Assembly: GCF_905163445.1 (NCBI RefSeq)
Contig: NC_053190.1
Coordinates: 13,828,501-13,892,500 of the forward strand
Reading direction: 5' to 3'
DNA length: 64,000 nt
Source: Pararge aegeria
Lineage: Eukaryota > Arthropoda > Insecta > Lepidoptera > Nymphalidae
Part shown: piece by piece, positions 1 to 11,300 of the stretch
Layout of the letters: each line of letters starts with the position of its first letter
Position numbering within the stretch: the stretch's first letter is position 1
Made by a program: the position numbers and the translations under genes
The notes under the pieces: generated by a model
Database searches by the model: none
The model's input: only the letters and a program-made list of their open reading frames with translations
Told to the model about the DNA's origin: nothing

Positions 1-98
1 ACTTGGCGGTGTCGCCATTTTTAGTGGGAGTCGACAGTGGCGCCGTTTCACTAAACTTCGACCCGCAGAAAGGAATGAAGGGATATTTTGATTTTAAG
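1..98 (+). CDS. Cadherin gene, partial exon (left edge of window)
   Basis: The open frame starts at position 3 and encodes 32 residues beginning LAVSPFLVGVDSG. It ends ...GYFDFK at the donor AAG|GTAAAT (phase 0). This is the end of the last cadherin repeat; the exon continues beyond the window. Intron 99-967 follows and carries two SINE-type repeats. Confidence 0.85.
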
Positions 99-3000
99 GT
101 AAATGTTAAACATCATTATTTTCAGATAGATACTGGTTGTAAACCTAAACACCCTCGGATTCAAACATAAGCACAACAATAAGGGCGGTTGGCTGAAAAT
201 GCCTTAGCATTTATTCAATAATTTTAGTAATTATTTTAAATGAGACAATTCTCATATTGTTATTTAACGTTGAAAATTGTTAAAGTGATTGCCGACAAAT
301 TTTGGCACACCAATCTTGGCAGGGTATGCGACACTTATAAAACTTAATTAACTCCAATTTTATAATTCGTCATAAACAATAGATTTAAACTGCAACGTTT
401 CCTACTAGATGACGCTACAGTCGCTATAAGACTTATGTAAAACTATATTAAACTATAAGGCATATACTAATTTTCGGCATCAATGGTAGGAGAGCCGTAG
501 CTTAATTGGAAAAAGCGCTCAGGCCACGATTGCCAGAAAGTCGCAGGTTCAAATACTGTAGGTTCCGAAAATTTTTACATGCATATTAAATTTATAAAAT
601 TAATTAACACCTATGTAAACATTTTGCATATTGCTGGAATATGGTATTCCAGCAAAATAAATAAAATGTATACTAAGACAATACACACATCGACATCTAG
701 CCCCAAAGTAAGCTTAGCTTGTGTTATGGGTACACCGATGACTGATGAATATTTTTATGAACAATATACATAAATACTTATAACACATATAAAAACCCAG
801 ACACTGAAAAACATCCATGTTCATCACTCAAACATTTTCCAGTTGTGGGAATCGAAACCAAGGCCGTGGGGCGTGGACTCAGATAGCAGGATCGCTGCCC
901 ACTGCACCAATCGGCTGTCATAAAATATCGATTGTTTGACACTTGACAGAATTAAGAATATTTTCAGGTTTTGGCCAACGACACAGACGGCCTAGAAGAC
1001 GAGGCTCATGTATTCATATACCTCCTTCGAGAAGATCAGAGAGTGCGTTTCGTTCTACGCGCGCACCCCTCCGAAATTCGCGATAAAATCAATACTTTCC
1101 GCGAACAACTGGCACGTGTAACGAACACTGTCGTAAACATCGACGATTTGCGTGTCCATGAAAACAAAGATGGCTCCGTGGATAACACTAAGACGGATTT
1201 GTATTTGCATCTCGTGAATGGAGAGGACCATTCTGTTTTAGAAGTAGATCAAGTATTGAAACTTGTTGATAAGAATATTGAGCAACTAGATGAATTGTTT
1301 AAGGTGAGTACTTATTATTTTAACACACAAAAAGGGTGCTTGTTTTCTGTCATTTTAATATACAGTTTCTTATCTTCGAACATCGACATCCTCTTTGAGC
1401 TTAACAATACTACCGTCCTTTTACTCTAAGCGTTATTAAAAATCATCATCATCGCATCAAACCATTACCGGACCTCACAGCACGGGTCTCCTCCCACAGT
1501 GAGAAGGGGTTAAGGCCGTAGTCCACCACGGTGGCCCAGTGCGGATTGGTGGACTCCACACACCTTTGAGAACATTATGTATAACTCTAAGGAATGCCGG
1601 TTTCCTTACACTGTTTTCCTTCAACATTGAAGCAAGTGATAGTTTGATTACTTAAAACGCACATAACTTAGAGGTGCGATAACATAACTTAAAGTTAGAG
1701 GTGCGAGCTGGGATTCGAACTCGGCCCCCGAAAGTGAAGTAAAGCTCCCACCCAATGCGCTAACATAGCTTCCTTATTAAAAATTACTGAAGTTTATGAA
1801 TATATGCAATAAGAAATATGCATTAAGAAATTTGGTAGCAGCTGATCAAATTAAGCAGATGCATATTCGACTTTTCTCCTACATGAAACGACCGCAATTG
1901 ATTGAATTAATCGCTGCCGTAGCGCGCCGCTTACACTCAATATAGGATGCTTCTTAACACCAAAAATTTTCATTTTTATAAATTCTTTAACAATACACAA
2001 CACCTTCGCGATGTCGTAATGCGTATTATATATACAATGTATACTCCAATTTGTAACGTCAGAAACGCCGTTAGTTGTCCCTAAAGTTATATTATAACTA
2101 TGTATTTTCTAAGTATGGCTTTATCGAGATAATCAATTATATTGTTACCAAAATATAATGAGGTATATTACACAATACGTTAATGACATGTTTACCACTT
2201 AAAATAAGAAGTAGGTATGTTGATATTATATATTTCTGTTTTGCTAAAGTTATTGATAACTTTCTGTTTATTATCTGTTATAAAATAAACGTTATCATAT
2301 TATGACGTCATAATAACGCAAGATATTATTTTACCAACATACAATTAAGTGTCCATTATCCGGCAGAGAAAAATATTTGTGACGTCTGTCAATTCTTAAC
2401 AATAATAAACAGTTAACATAACCTTGCGGTGATAGCCCAGTGGGTAGAACTTCGGCTTGACTTTCGGGGGGCTGGGTTCGAATCCGAGCACGCCCCTTAA
2501 CTTTTCTAAGTTATGGGCGTTTTAAGCAATAAAAATATCACTTACTTCGCCAGTGAAGGAAAACATCGGGAGGAAGCCTCCATGCCTGAGAGTTCTCAAA
2601 GGTTCGAGGAGACCACCAATCCGCACTGGGCCAGTGTGGTGGACGTATCCCCTTCCACTATGGAAGAAAACCTGTGCCCTGTAGTGGGCCAATAATATGT
2701 TGATATGATGGTGATGCTGATGACATAACCTTGTTATATATCAAGAAAAAAAAAAAGGTAAAGATAGTGGTAGTAGATTTAAAATTATTTTTTAGAAGAG
2801 GGAAATAAAGCAACGCCACATCAAGATTCAATCTTCCGTCCATCGCCTATTAGGAACACGTTTTTTCAACTGCCGATCGTATATGGAGAAATATTTGAAG
2901 ATTAAATTTGTATTCTTAAACATGCATGAACAAAAATTATAATGATTTCAACACATTTGCTTTTCTTCTATTTTAGACATACCTACTTCACAATAAAAAG

Positions 3001-6000
3001 TAATGAAAACATTGTTTACAAGATTAGATTAGAACTTAAAATTTAGTTTAGAACACCTCACCTTTTTGCCGATGTAAAAGAAAACAACAAAAGAGCGATA
3101 AAAACGTTTCGATACAATCTGTTGTTAAGTCACATTTCAATAACAATGCGAGCACTATAATATAATCTTGTATAACTCCTACCATACATTAATTATGCAT
3201 GCGCGTCTCTGCGATAAGTATTGATTCTATAAATTTGATAATAGGTAGATCCAGGGCCGCCCTGTGTGCGTAGTGTGCGGCGCATACAGACGCAAAGTCG
3301 ATAGGAGCTCCGCCATCGAAATTATTTTTGTTACACTTACACAACAAAATATTCTTAAGTAGGTACAATAGGTGCAACACATACTTTAACAAATTCATCA
3401 TCATCATCATATGACATATCCACCCATTAGCGGCCTACTACAGGACACCGGTCACCTCCCACATAAGAAGGGTTAACAAGAAGAAAAGGGATAACAATAA
3501 ATTCACGTTTTTGATTTAAGAACAAAGGCGTACTCCCAAACAAATGTCGTTTTTTGTCACCAGCCACTTATGTAAAAAATGTAAATGTTGAATACCTGTA
3601 AGGTTTACTTTTAAATAAAGTCTGCTTCGATTGCGATTTTAAGTGGCTAACGTTTGGTTTCAGAGATTTTATTTTTCGCAGTAATTGGCAACTGTTTTTT
3701 TTACCTATTTAGGAAAATATATAACTGTACATAAAACTGGAGAACATTTATTTCGAACAAAATTAACAATTAATAAAAAAAAAGTATAAACAGGAAGATT
3801 CGTGAAAAAAAGATGTGCTTCATAGGTTTCGCATACAAGCGCTGTGGGGGGTCGGCGCGACCCTGGGTAGGTCTAAGTACGTCGTTTAAACTCAAAGCAC
3901 GTTTTTATTTGAGTTAAATTAAAAAAAAAGTCCAATACAGCTTATACCTTGTGACAGTGCTCTACTTGGGAATTACCTACCGCCATGCTTATTTCTTCCG
4001 CTAAGCAGAACTGATGAGTTACGGTCTGAAGGGTGTAGTGAAACACGCTAGTACACGAAAAGTATCTCCACACGCAGACGCGCTACGCTCAGATAGAGAA
4101 CGAGATGCTCGCAATCGTGTTTGCAGTCGAAATATTTCGACAATATCTGTTCGGTAGGCGAGATATAACTGGGCAGTCGGATCACAAACCGTCGGATGCT
4201 CTGTGTAGAAGCCGTTAGCGACCGTTCCTATCCGCTTGCAAAGAATGATGCAATACTGATTTATTTGTCATTCACGCCGGTATATACATACATTATTATT
4301 TGAGTACCCACGTTAACTTTACATAACATACCACAAAGGGCTTGGTTACCGGTGTCGTTACAAGCACAATATGAGGTTAAACACCAAGGTTTATGTACAC
4401 GTGGCGGCACTTTGTAGGACATCTCATGCTCTGTTTATGGTTTTCCACACATCATCAGCCACAAAAAAGCCCCATACCCCTCAGTATGCAACGCAAAGTA
4501 TTTATTTTCAATGAGTCTGGTAGCTCCTGAAATAAGCATATTCAAACATGCAAATTAAGATGATGTTCCAGATGGTATACATACATATAAGTTATAACCT
4601 TCCTCAATAGACGGCCTACTTATCTCAACAAGAATTTTCATATCTGAATAAAATTTCTTCAGATTATGTTAGTGCAATCATCTTTACCTAAAATAAACTT
4701 TTCCTGTTAATTTAGAAGGACTGTTTCGCTCTTGTTTTAGCTTTAAAAATAATATCAAGATTCTCAAAAAAGGGTTAATTTGGAATTAATGGAGGTAAAG
4801 TTATTGTTATTACAATTATAAATTGCACTCTTTTTTATTTTATTTCTAATCTGCTACATTTTTTTGCCTTAATAAAAATATTAAGGTTGTCAAAAAAAGG
4901 TTAAATAAGAATTAATAAAGGTAAAGTTTTTGTGATTACAATTATAAATTGCACTATTTTTTATTTTATGCTTTAAAAATACATCAAGGTTCTCAAAAAA
5001 GGGTTAATTTAGAATTAATAGAGTTAAAGTATCTATTAATAGTATATATAATATATTAAGTTAAAATATCTATATCGATTTGCGGCACTTCTTTGTCGAT
5101 GGCGTGGTAACTGGCCACGGCCAAAGCTACCGACCAAAATCTTATCTCCACTAAACTTACCACCATTTTACGACCCAACTAAGGATGTTAAGATGTTGAT
5201 GCATTCCATACAATTTCCATAAAACCTACTAGTAGGTAGAGATAATATTTTTCCTCTTTTCATTACAATTGCAAACTATACTACGTATGCCGATCAGCAA
5301 CATGCATGCAACCTTAACCCATTCTGAAACGGCTACTATGTTCCTTTGAGCAAATTTTGCACTATATTGTCATACCAAACAAAATACGTAGCTATAACTA
5401 TCTTCACACCCGAAGTTACTAAATATGTTGGTTCCAATTATAATACTAAATATGTTGGTTCCACAAAATCCTCCTGAGATTCTTTTAGAAAAATACCTTA
5501 GGACAAAGTAAATCACATATGAAAAAAAACCTTTTTTTTCTATAATTAAAAGACAATTCAAAGTGACGTCATGAAGCTAGTTGCCCTTCTTGCCACAGGT
5601 TGCCACTGACGCATTTTCGGTTCATCGAGTTACCAATCACAACGACTGTAAAAAAGTTCCACCACAAAAGATATTTTGCGCATATAACTTCAAGTTTACC
5701 ATAAATTCAGGAGGTACTTTTTACAGGAATTCAACGTCCTGGACACACAACCGGCTGAGTTCCAGCCCCTGACAGCGGACACTTTGTCGTCCAACCAAAC
5801 AGTGTACTGGCTGGTGTGGACCACGTTGTTTCTGGCCGTACTGCTGGTGCTCGCTATTATGATGTGCCTGTCGCAGAGAGCGGACTTTGTCAGAAAACTG
5901 AAGGCTGCCACTGCTGCGGCCTATTGTAAGTGAAATAAACCCTGAGATTAAAGATTTTAAACTAAGATTTTCGTGGTTAATCAACATTTTTTAAATATAG

Positions 6001-8021
6001 TTTAGTATTCAGCATAGCTAGTGGGCAGCAGACAAAAGTAATATCCCCCGATTATTTCCCCTGTCAAGGAAAAAGAATTAACGTGTCCACCTAGTAAACA
6101 ATGGCAAATTCTAATTACACGTTATATTACGCTGAGTCCAAGGCCGTGGGTTCGATTCCCACTACTGGTAAATGTTTGTGTGATGAGCATGAATGTTTTT
6201 TAGTGTATGTATATTCTAAGTATTTATGTATATTATTCCTAAAAATATTCATAAGTCATCTTAGTACCCATAACACAAGCTACGCTTACTTTGGGGCTAG
6301 ATAGCGATGTGTTTATTATCGTAGTATATTTATTTATTTATTATTTGAATATTATTTGCACTTCTGCGCCAATGCTCAGAGAGTTGATAAAGCTGTGGGC
6401 GAAGATACATTTTAATCTACTGCCCATTCTGTGCTGCTTTGGAAACTCGCGCAGAGGAATCAAACTCTTTTACAAAATACTGCATATAACTAACCGTTTT
6501 TATTATTAAAATTTTTTAACTAAGATATTCGTGATTAATCAAGATTCTTAAATATAGTTCAACGGGTACATACCAGGATAATATTTTGGGATTTGTCGAT
6601 ATTTCGACCCAGTTGCATGGATTGGTCAGGACGGGACTGCGGAGGTACGAAATGTCAATTTGGATGTCACGGGCAGAATCTGACAGCCCGTTACATCCAA
6701 CTTGACCTTGTCCAAATATCGACAAATCCCAAAATATTATCGTGGTATGTACCCGTTGAACTATATAATCCATACAACACCATTACCAAATAAGCTTCAC
6801 AGAACTATGTTTACATTGAAAACATTCAATTCAATGAACATTTTTTACAAATACGGAGAGATGTGATTTAAATACAACAATTTATGGCTGCATTGTAGAT
6901 TTCCCAACAAGCATCACGAGACTGTTAGAACATAACGATTTATTGGTAGGTAAAATGAATGAGCTACTCGTGAGAAAATGTTTGCTCTACTTTAGTTTAT
7001 ACTGTATTCATTATTAGTTCTCATCGCTACTATTTTATTGGCAAAAAAATATATACCAATAGAAATGAACATGGGAAGGTATAGTTAGTTAAATAATCTC
7101 GTAGAAACTTTCGCCATTCCATACCCATCTTTTACTTTGGAAATACTTACTGAATTATTAAAATAAATTACTTCCATGCTCTCATTAAAATTGACAATAT
7201 TCGTTAGCGAAAATAGGAGTAAGTAACTTGCGAATGGGACAGCTCGATATCTGCCGCCTTTTATAAATCTATTCTTTTTCTATTATCTAAATCGTTGTGT
7301 AATTTATAAAATATCTAATACTGTACCTACTTAATACATATTTACAATAAACTATTGTTAGTATATAAAAATATTCAACTTCCGTATGTTGTGGGCAAAA
7401 ACCGCAAAATGTACCTAAATTAAAAAAAGTTTTTGTAATATACTTTTTTGCCAGTTCTCACGCGAACGGGGTTTATTGTCAGATAGAGCTATAGCAAAGC
7501 ATAACCGGGCACACAGTTTAATTATTACTGGTTTTTATGACATTTTTATAAATATGAACGATCATTCTTTAGCTTTACAAAAACATACTAACGGGGAAAC
7601 CTAAAATCAGCTGTAACCAATGTCCGGCAGCCAACAAAATGTTCACTACAAGTAACGTTATAAAAATTTTCCAGCTTCCCCGACCCCAGGCGAGTCCGAC
7701 ATGACAATACGCAGCTCCGGCGGTCGCGTGCCCAACACAAACAAGCACAGCTCCAAAGGCTCCAATCCAATATGGCTTCACGCTTACGAAAACGACTGGT
7801 ACAAGACCGACGACCAACTGAGTCACTCTGAAAGAGATTCCCTCGACGAAAACGCAGTGGACCAAGACTTGTCGAACGAAAAACCATACTTCATCACCAC
7901 AGCTGCCTTCCCGTCCATACAATCTGAGGCCGATGCTGAACCGAACCCGACCAACTTCGATTTCTACCAGCAACTCGAGCAGATGAAAAACGCCAAAAAC
8001 ATGGAAACGACTGAGTTGTAA
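1..8021 (+). CDS. Cadherin-87A/cadherin-23-like protein, 3' end of gene (4 exons)
   Basis: Large single-pass adhesion receptor of the cadherin superfamily; only the C-terminal 325 residues are in the window. Coding exons are 1-98 (open on the left), 968-1303, 5727-5925 and 7675-8021. All junctions are GT/AG, and the four pieces join in one frame (codons start at position 3). The product runs as the end of a calcium-type cadherin repeat (FDFKVLANDTDG across the first junction), a membrane-proximal extracellular domain, one hydrophobic span (YWLVWTTLFLAVLLVLAIMM), a basic stop-transfer region (RADFVRKLK), and a tail with GSNPIWLHAYENDW and C-terminal ETTEL. The tail resembles the NPIWL motif and TEL-type end of cadherin-23 as I remember it; insect Cad87A is the likely orthologue, but the ectodomain needed to prove this is outside the window. 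The gene converges with the E2 gene to its right. Confidence 0.87.
370..605 (+). repeat. tRNA-like SINE, family C, copy 1
   Basis: Contains an A-box-like TAGCTTAATTGG (499-510) and a B-box-like GGTTCAAATAC (545-555), as in a pol III tRNA promoter, then an AT-rich tail. A second copy with the same left flank (CTAGATGACGCTA) lies at about 33262-33470 on the other strand, so the element extends left of the tRNA-like part. It is not a functional tRNA gene: no clean cloverleaf. Confidence 0.65.
683..920 (-). repeat. tRNA-derived SINE, family A, copy 1
   Basis: On the minus strand the head reads GACAGCCGATTGGTGCAGTGG, then a damaged B box (GTTTCGATTCCC), then the family body ending in the CTAG-GCGATGTGT-like tail. 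The same 200 bp sequence recurs at 6130, 21741, 31517, 32958 and 47817. This copy has a small insertion in the head. Confidence 0.75.
968..1303 (+). CDS. Cadherin gene, membrane-proximal ectodomain exon
   Basis: Acceptor TTTTCAG|GTT and donor AAG|GTGAGT give 112 codons in phase 0. The first residues, VLANDTDG, complete the VxAxDxxG calcium-binding motif begun in the preceding exon. The rest (RFVLRAHPSEIRDKI, LYLHLVNGEDHSVLEVD) is the folded membrane-adjacent extracellular domain found in cadherin-23 and Cad87A-type proteins. A TTG near the exon start is not a translation start; the exon is internal. Confidence 0.87.
1442..1772 (-). repeat. Lepidopteran SINE, family B, copy in cadherin intron
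   Basis: Minus-strand copy. The tail is TCATCATCATC at 1443, followed on this strand by the family body (GGCCGTAGTCCACCACG..., CCAGTGCGGATTGGTGG) and ending in a tRNA-like head with TTCGAACTCGG. At least ten more copies occur in the window. A 24 bp stretch around 1665-1705 (ACATAACTTA...GAGGTGCGA) is locally duplicated. Confidence 0.8.
2426..2724 (+). repeat. Lepidopteran SINE, family B, near full-length
   Basis: Complete-looking plus-strand copy: tRNA-like head GCGGTGATAGCCCAGTGGG with B box GGGTTCGAATCC, body with CACCAATCCGCACTGGG, and a GATGATG-type tail at 2700-2724. The short open frame inside it is the SINE, not a gene. Confidence 0.82.
3397..3476 (-). repeat. SINE family B, 3' fragment
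   Basis: TCATCATCATCAT followed by a diverged GGCCTACTACAGGACACCGG...AAGAAGGGTT. Only the tail end of family B is present. Confidence 0.65.
3955..4070 (-). repeat. Degenerate interspersed repeat, family J fragment
   Basis: Shares CTACTTGGG...TACCGCCATG...TTCTTCCGCTAAGCAG with copies near 19905-20080, 47175-47410, 50790-51055 and 57550-57830. The family is unassigned; I see no intact coding frame. Confidence 0.5.
4738..5036. repeat. AT-rich tandem repeat in cadherin intron
   Basis: Three imperfect copies of a unit of about 105-127 bp start near 4738, 4866 and 4970. The shared cores are AAAAATAATATCAAG(G), CTCAAAAAAGGGTTAA, GAATTAATRGAGGTAAAG and ATTACAATTATAAATTGCACT. Copy 1 carries an extra segment of about 22 bases before copy 2; copy 3 is cut short. 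Confidence 0.75.
5085..5160 (-). repeat. Interspersed repeat family I, fragment
   Basis: GCGGCACTTCTTTGTCGATGGCGTGGTAACTGGCCACGGCCAAAG matches the 5' part of copies near 22610, 50670, 57470 and 59880. Confidence 0.55.
5727..5925 (+). CDS. Cadherin gene, transmembrane exon
   Basis: Acceptor TTTTTACAG|GAA and donor TATT|GTAAGT give 66 codons plus one base. The exon encodes a short linker (EFNVLDTQPAEFQPL), one NQT glycosylation sequon just outside the membrane, a hydrophobic span of about 21 residues, and the start of the cytoplasmic tail. The upstream intron (1304-5726) contains SINE copies and an AT-rich tandem repeat. Confidence 0.87.
6010..6442 (+). mobile_element. TIR element family D, split by a SINE
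   Basis: One end reads CAGCATAGCTAGTGGGCAG and the other ends CTGCCCATTCTGTGCTGC, an imperfect terminal inverted repeat. Related copies lie at 26699-26969 (reverse) and 31974-32279. Comparison with the 26.7 kb copy shows that this one is interrupted by a family A SINE (6130-6341) within ACGTTATATTA/TTTGAATATT. No transposase is encoded, so it is non-autonomous. Confidence 0.7.
6130..6341 (+). repeat. tRNA-derived SINE, family A, nested copy
   Basis: Begins inside the tRNA-like head at GCTGAGTCCAAGGCCGTGG, has an intact B box GGTTCGATTCCC, and ends GGGGCTAGATAGCGATGTG followed by TTTATT repeats. It is 5'-truncated, lacking the A-box end. It sits inside a family D element. Confidence 0.78.
6553..6766. 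mobile_element. Short TIR element (MITE) with near-perfect 52 bp ends
   Basis: Left end from 6553 (TATAGTTCAACGGGTACATA...) and right end to 6766 (...TATGTACCCGTTGAACTATA) are inverted copies over about 52 bases, with one mismatch seen in ACCAGGATAAT versus ACCACGATAAT. Length 214 bp, no coding capacity. The TATA at both edges may include a TA target duplication. It lies in the cadherin intron 5926-7674. Confidence 0.82.
7675..8021 (+). CDS. Cadherin gene, last exon (cytoplasmic tail and stop)
   Basis: Acceptor TTTTCCAG|CTT joins in phase 1, giving Ser-Ser-Pro-Thr-Pro. The 115-residue tail is acidic and Ser/Asn-rich, contains GSNPIWLHAYENDWY, and ends in METTEL then TAA at 8019-8021. Thr at position -2 and Leu at the terminus fit a class I PDZ-binding motif. 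This predicts a harmonin/whirlin-like or other PDZ scaffold partner; that is inference from cadherin-23. Long open frames on the opposite strand here are shadows of this exon. Confidence 0.87.
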
Positions 8022-8046
8022 TTTGTAGGATTAAATATGTGCCTTT

Positions 8047-8052
8047 ATTAAA
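8047..8052 (+). terminator. Candidate poly(A) signal of the cadherin gene
   Basis: ATTAAA lies 26 bases after the cadherin stop codon, followed by T-rich sequence. This would make a very short 3' UTR. Later AATAAA-like hexamers exist, so the true end is unproven. Confidence 0.4.
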
Positions 8053-8214
8053 TTATGTACCTACTTTATAATATATGTATATTTATTATAGTGATAACGA
8101 TAGAAGTGATTGTTGTTGTTGAAACTACGCATACCCTAAGCTCGCTTTTATGTGCTTTTTGTACGATGTTACCGTCTCATACAGCAGCAAAACTCTACAA
8201 GCGATTCAGTGAAT

Positions 8215-8320
8215 GAATGAAAGAATTAATACACTTATATTGCACACAAAATGAAATTACAGAAATAAAATAAAAATAACACAACACAGCGTAAAATATT
8301 TGGCGGTCTCATCCATGAAA
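8215..8320 (-). repeat. LINE 3'-end fragment, family H
   Basis: GAATGAATGAAAGAAT...TTGCACACAAAA...ATTTGGCGGTCTC matches pieces at 20630, 39345 and 46322. These look like 5'-truncated LINE tails on the minus strand. Confidence 0.5.
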
Positions 8321-11300
8321 CCAATAGCAAGATTATTTTAAAGTCAGTGATTTAGATGTGATTTGTATTTAAACAAAAATATTTTAGTGTGGATGTTGGT
8401 TTATATTGCTGCCATCGGTAATAGGAGATAATCTATTTATTTACAAGTGACAAGGTCAAAATTATTGTGTACGTCCATATTACATAGTCCAGTTCTGTAA
8501 AATTACTACCTTTAATAATATTCCAAATCATTTCGGATATCGTTAAGATGTTCTCTGTTCTAAAGTGAACATAGCATAGGCAATATACTTAATAATATAA
8601 CCCTACCAGATTAAAAAGAAAGATACCTAAGTAAATCCCATAGTGTTATTTTTTTCCTTTTATCCTAGTTCCCATGTTTTGAACAATATTTCATAGATAT
8701 CCTTGAAATGTAACTCAACTAAAAGATCACTCACTAATCTTTCATTTGAATATGTGTATAAGCTCTAGTTAGTCTGATTTTTTGATTTGATGATGATCCT
8801 AAAAGGATCTTATTTGGAAAGGAATAGGAGTGGAAAACGCGGATTTTCCCAATGGACAGCATCAGTGCAAGTTTGTTACGTTGTCTCTTTTGTGATAGGG
8901 CTGATGATTTTATCAGAGTAAGGATAATCATGCAAAGGTCTGAAAGCACAACTTCGTTCATACCTACACAGCAATCGTTCCTGGCAGCACAAAAAAGGGT
9001 TTAATTAATTTGCGAGTCTTCAGGCGAGAACATTGAGTCCATTTTACTTTGATTTTAGATTCTAGATTGTGTGTGTATGTTTCGATATACGAAGACGACT
9101 CCAAGATTGCAAGCATGCAAATCTTATAGTAAAGAGCTTACATAGCCTCCATATACTATCGTAGCGCTGCTGTCTGGGGGATTTACCACAAAACAAATGC
9201 GTCGAATTACTGTCTTTATTCATATTCAGAAATACCGAACAAATCTCAAAGAACACACCATCTCGTGGTGACGTTGCGGTTGGCAAAACTGAGTACCTAC
9301 CTAACTGTTATCACCAAAAGAACTGACAACCGCGAACTGTGGTAAACACTCCGGCTAAGATCCATATTGCGTACACTTTGACTTAGCTTGATAAAACGAG
9401 AAATAGTTAAGTCAGAAACATAACTTTTTTTCGTTTTATCAGAGCTGTATTCAAATTCATCTTTGGGAGGCTAGGTTAAGCAGCACACCTAGGAGCCTCA
9501 CTCAGATGTAGCCCCCCTGAAACCCCCTAGTTATTCTAAACCTCTGAAGAGAAAACCCCTTTTTATTCTTGCCAGTAAATGGTGGATGCTCACTCATACT
9601 AAAGGTCAGTTACGACGGAACAAAAAATGCCAGAGAAATTTACTAGCTCCATTAAAAATATAAGACAGTATTACCATAGCATAAAGTAAAATATTGACAC
9701 AGTAGATTCGCGCATGCTCGAGCTTCTGCGGCTGGCTAGATAAGGTTTGAGCCTGCGCGAAGGGTTTTACCGTTCAATGTGAACGGATACTAAGTATACC
9801 TACAATTAAAGCGTTGTATTGAGAACACTTCTATTAGCAAAACATAGTGCACCGTTGATGTAACTACTTCAGGTCAGACAGCTTGCATACGTTCACACTG
9901 CAAACGTTGTACCTACGTACACAGAGCGGCCGGGAGACTATTTTTCTCATCCAGTTCGGTTTCGAATCAATCTAGTACACCGATCCCGAGGAAGCATACA
10001 TACGCTGCTGTAACGTTCAGCTCAGCTTATTATTAAAATATTCCGCAGTCAGTCTGCGCAAGGAGTAGGTACCTATTGTTGATGCGGTGTGAACGAAAGT
10101 TGCTTATTTAACGTTTCGTTCACGCAGTAAACAAATGCACAGCGCTCTTGCCAATTATTGTCGGCGGCTGCTGACGTTGTCTAAACGCGGCTTAAGGCGT
10201 TTGAACTCACCGGCACACGTGGTAGGTTCAAACGTTGACTGCCAAGTATTGATTGTCCACATGCAATCCCTAGCTGTTTGCCAATTCCCAAACGAAGCAG
10301 TGCTAGTTTTTTTGATTAGGTTATCTACTTGCAAGTAAAAAATAAATTCTTAACAGCTGCAAACTGTGGATAGCCTGCCTGCATTACAAGCAGGAACGTG
10401 GTCGCTCTTTATTTACTAACGTGGTTGTGGGTGTGGTCCCCTCTGGCCAGAACTTAGCCTAATAAGCGTGATGCGTTACACTACAATGAGTGATATTAAA
10501 TGTTTGACCAAAATTTTAGACAAGGGTGTAATTCCCACCAAATCGACTGGGTACCGACCCGGCACGGAGCAGAGTAAAGAAATATATTATTGCGGCGTTA
10601 CCTTGCTTTCACCACACATTAAAATTGTCAAACCCCGAAAACCTGCAAGATTCCGAAAGAGGCCGCCTGCGAGCATTCGAGCACTAAAAAGCCTGACATT
10701 TATTGCTTTGCGACGCGATTCAATAGATTATTGATTGCAGTCGAAAAAGTTTATAACCGGACGAGTTCGTAACCGGATGAATTATGTATAATTTACATTT
10801 CCTCCCTACCTCCGGAAGTAGTATACTAATAGTTGTAGTATATTTTATAGAGGCAGTCCAGTCCGTCATAATACCAGCACCTGATACACTCATTTGAGTT
10901 GCAATACTTAACAATGCAAACCTCTGCAGTAAAACAGCCTGATTATGAGCAGTGTCGTCGTTTTGGGGCCAACTTTAATTAACAAACTAGTTGCAACAAC
11001 GGGCCTTCGGTAGGGGTAGTTTTCCAACAATTAATTTGGTTTGACCAACATATGTTGTTGGAATGATCAGGAAGTGGGGTTGTTGTGCTGTTCTCGTTTT
11101 TGTTGTAGTGAATGTGTGAGAGTTGTTGTAGAGTGGCTCTCGCTTTCATTGATTATATGGGCTTGAGTGAGGTTCTTCTGGTTGTTTTTTCAGTATGGGT
11201 ATGTATGGTATTTTTTTATTGCTTTTTTTAAAGTATAAAGAGAATACCTACCTAATAATAAGTATTAGTTTAACCCTATGCTTAAAGAACAGCTGCCTAT

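Noticed and set aside
971..1429. Gene starting at 971
   Set aside because: The apparent start is a TTG inside an internal cadherin exon, and the last part is intron read-through after the donor at 1304.
2426..2500. tRNA gene
   Set aside because: A- and B-box-like blocks are present but belong to a dispersed SINE; no proper acceptor stem or anticodon arm. The same holds for the heads at 499, 32958 and 37224.
7575..7973. 132-residue open frame on the minus strand
   Set aside because: It is the antisense of the last cadherin exon. The plus-strand reading has splice sites, correct phase and family motifs; the antisense one has none.
10135..10734. Open frames at 10135-10338 and 10468-10734
   Set aside because: No recognisable domain, no splice-compatible neighbours, and compositions expected from noncoding DNA.
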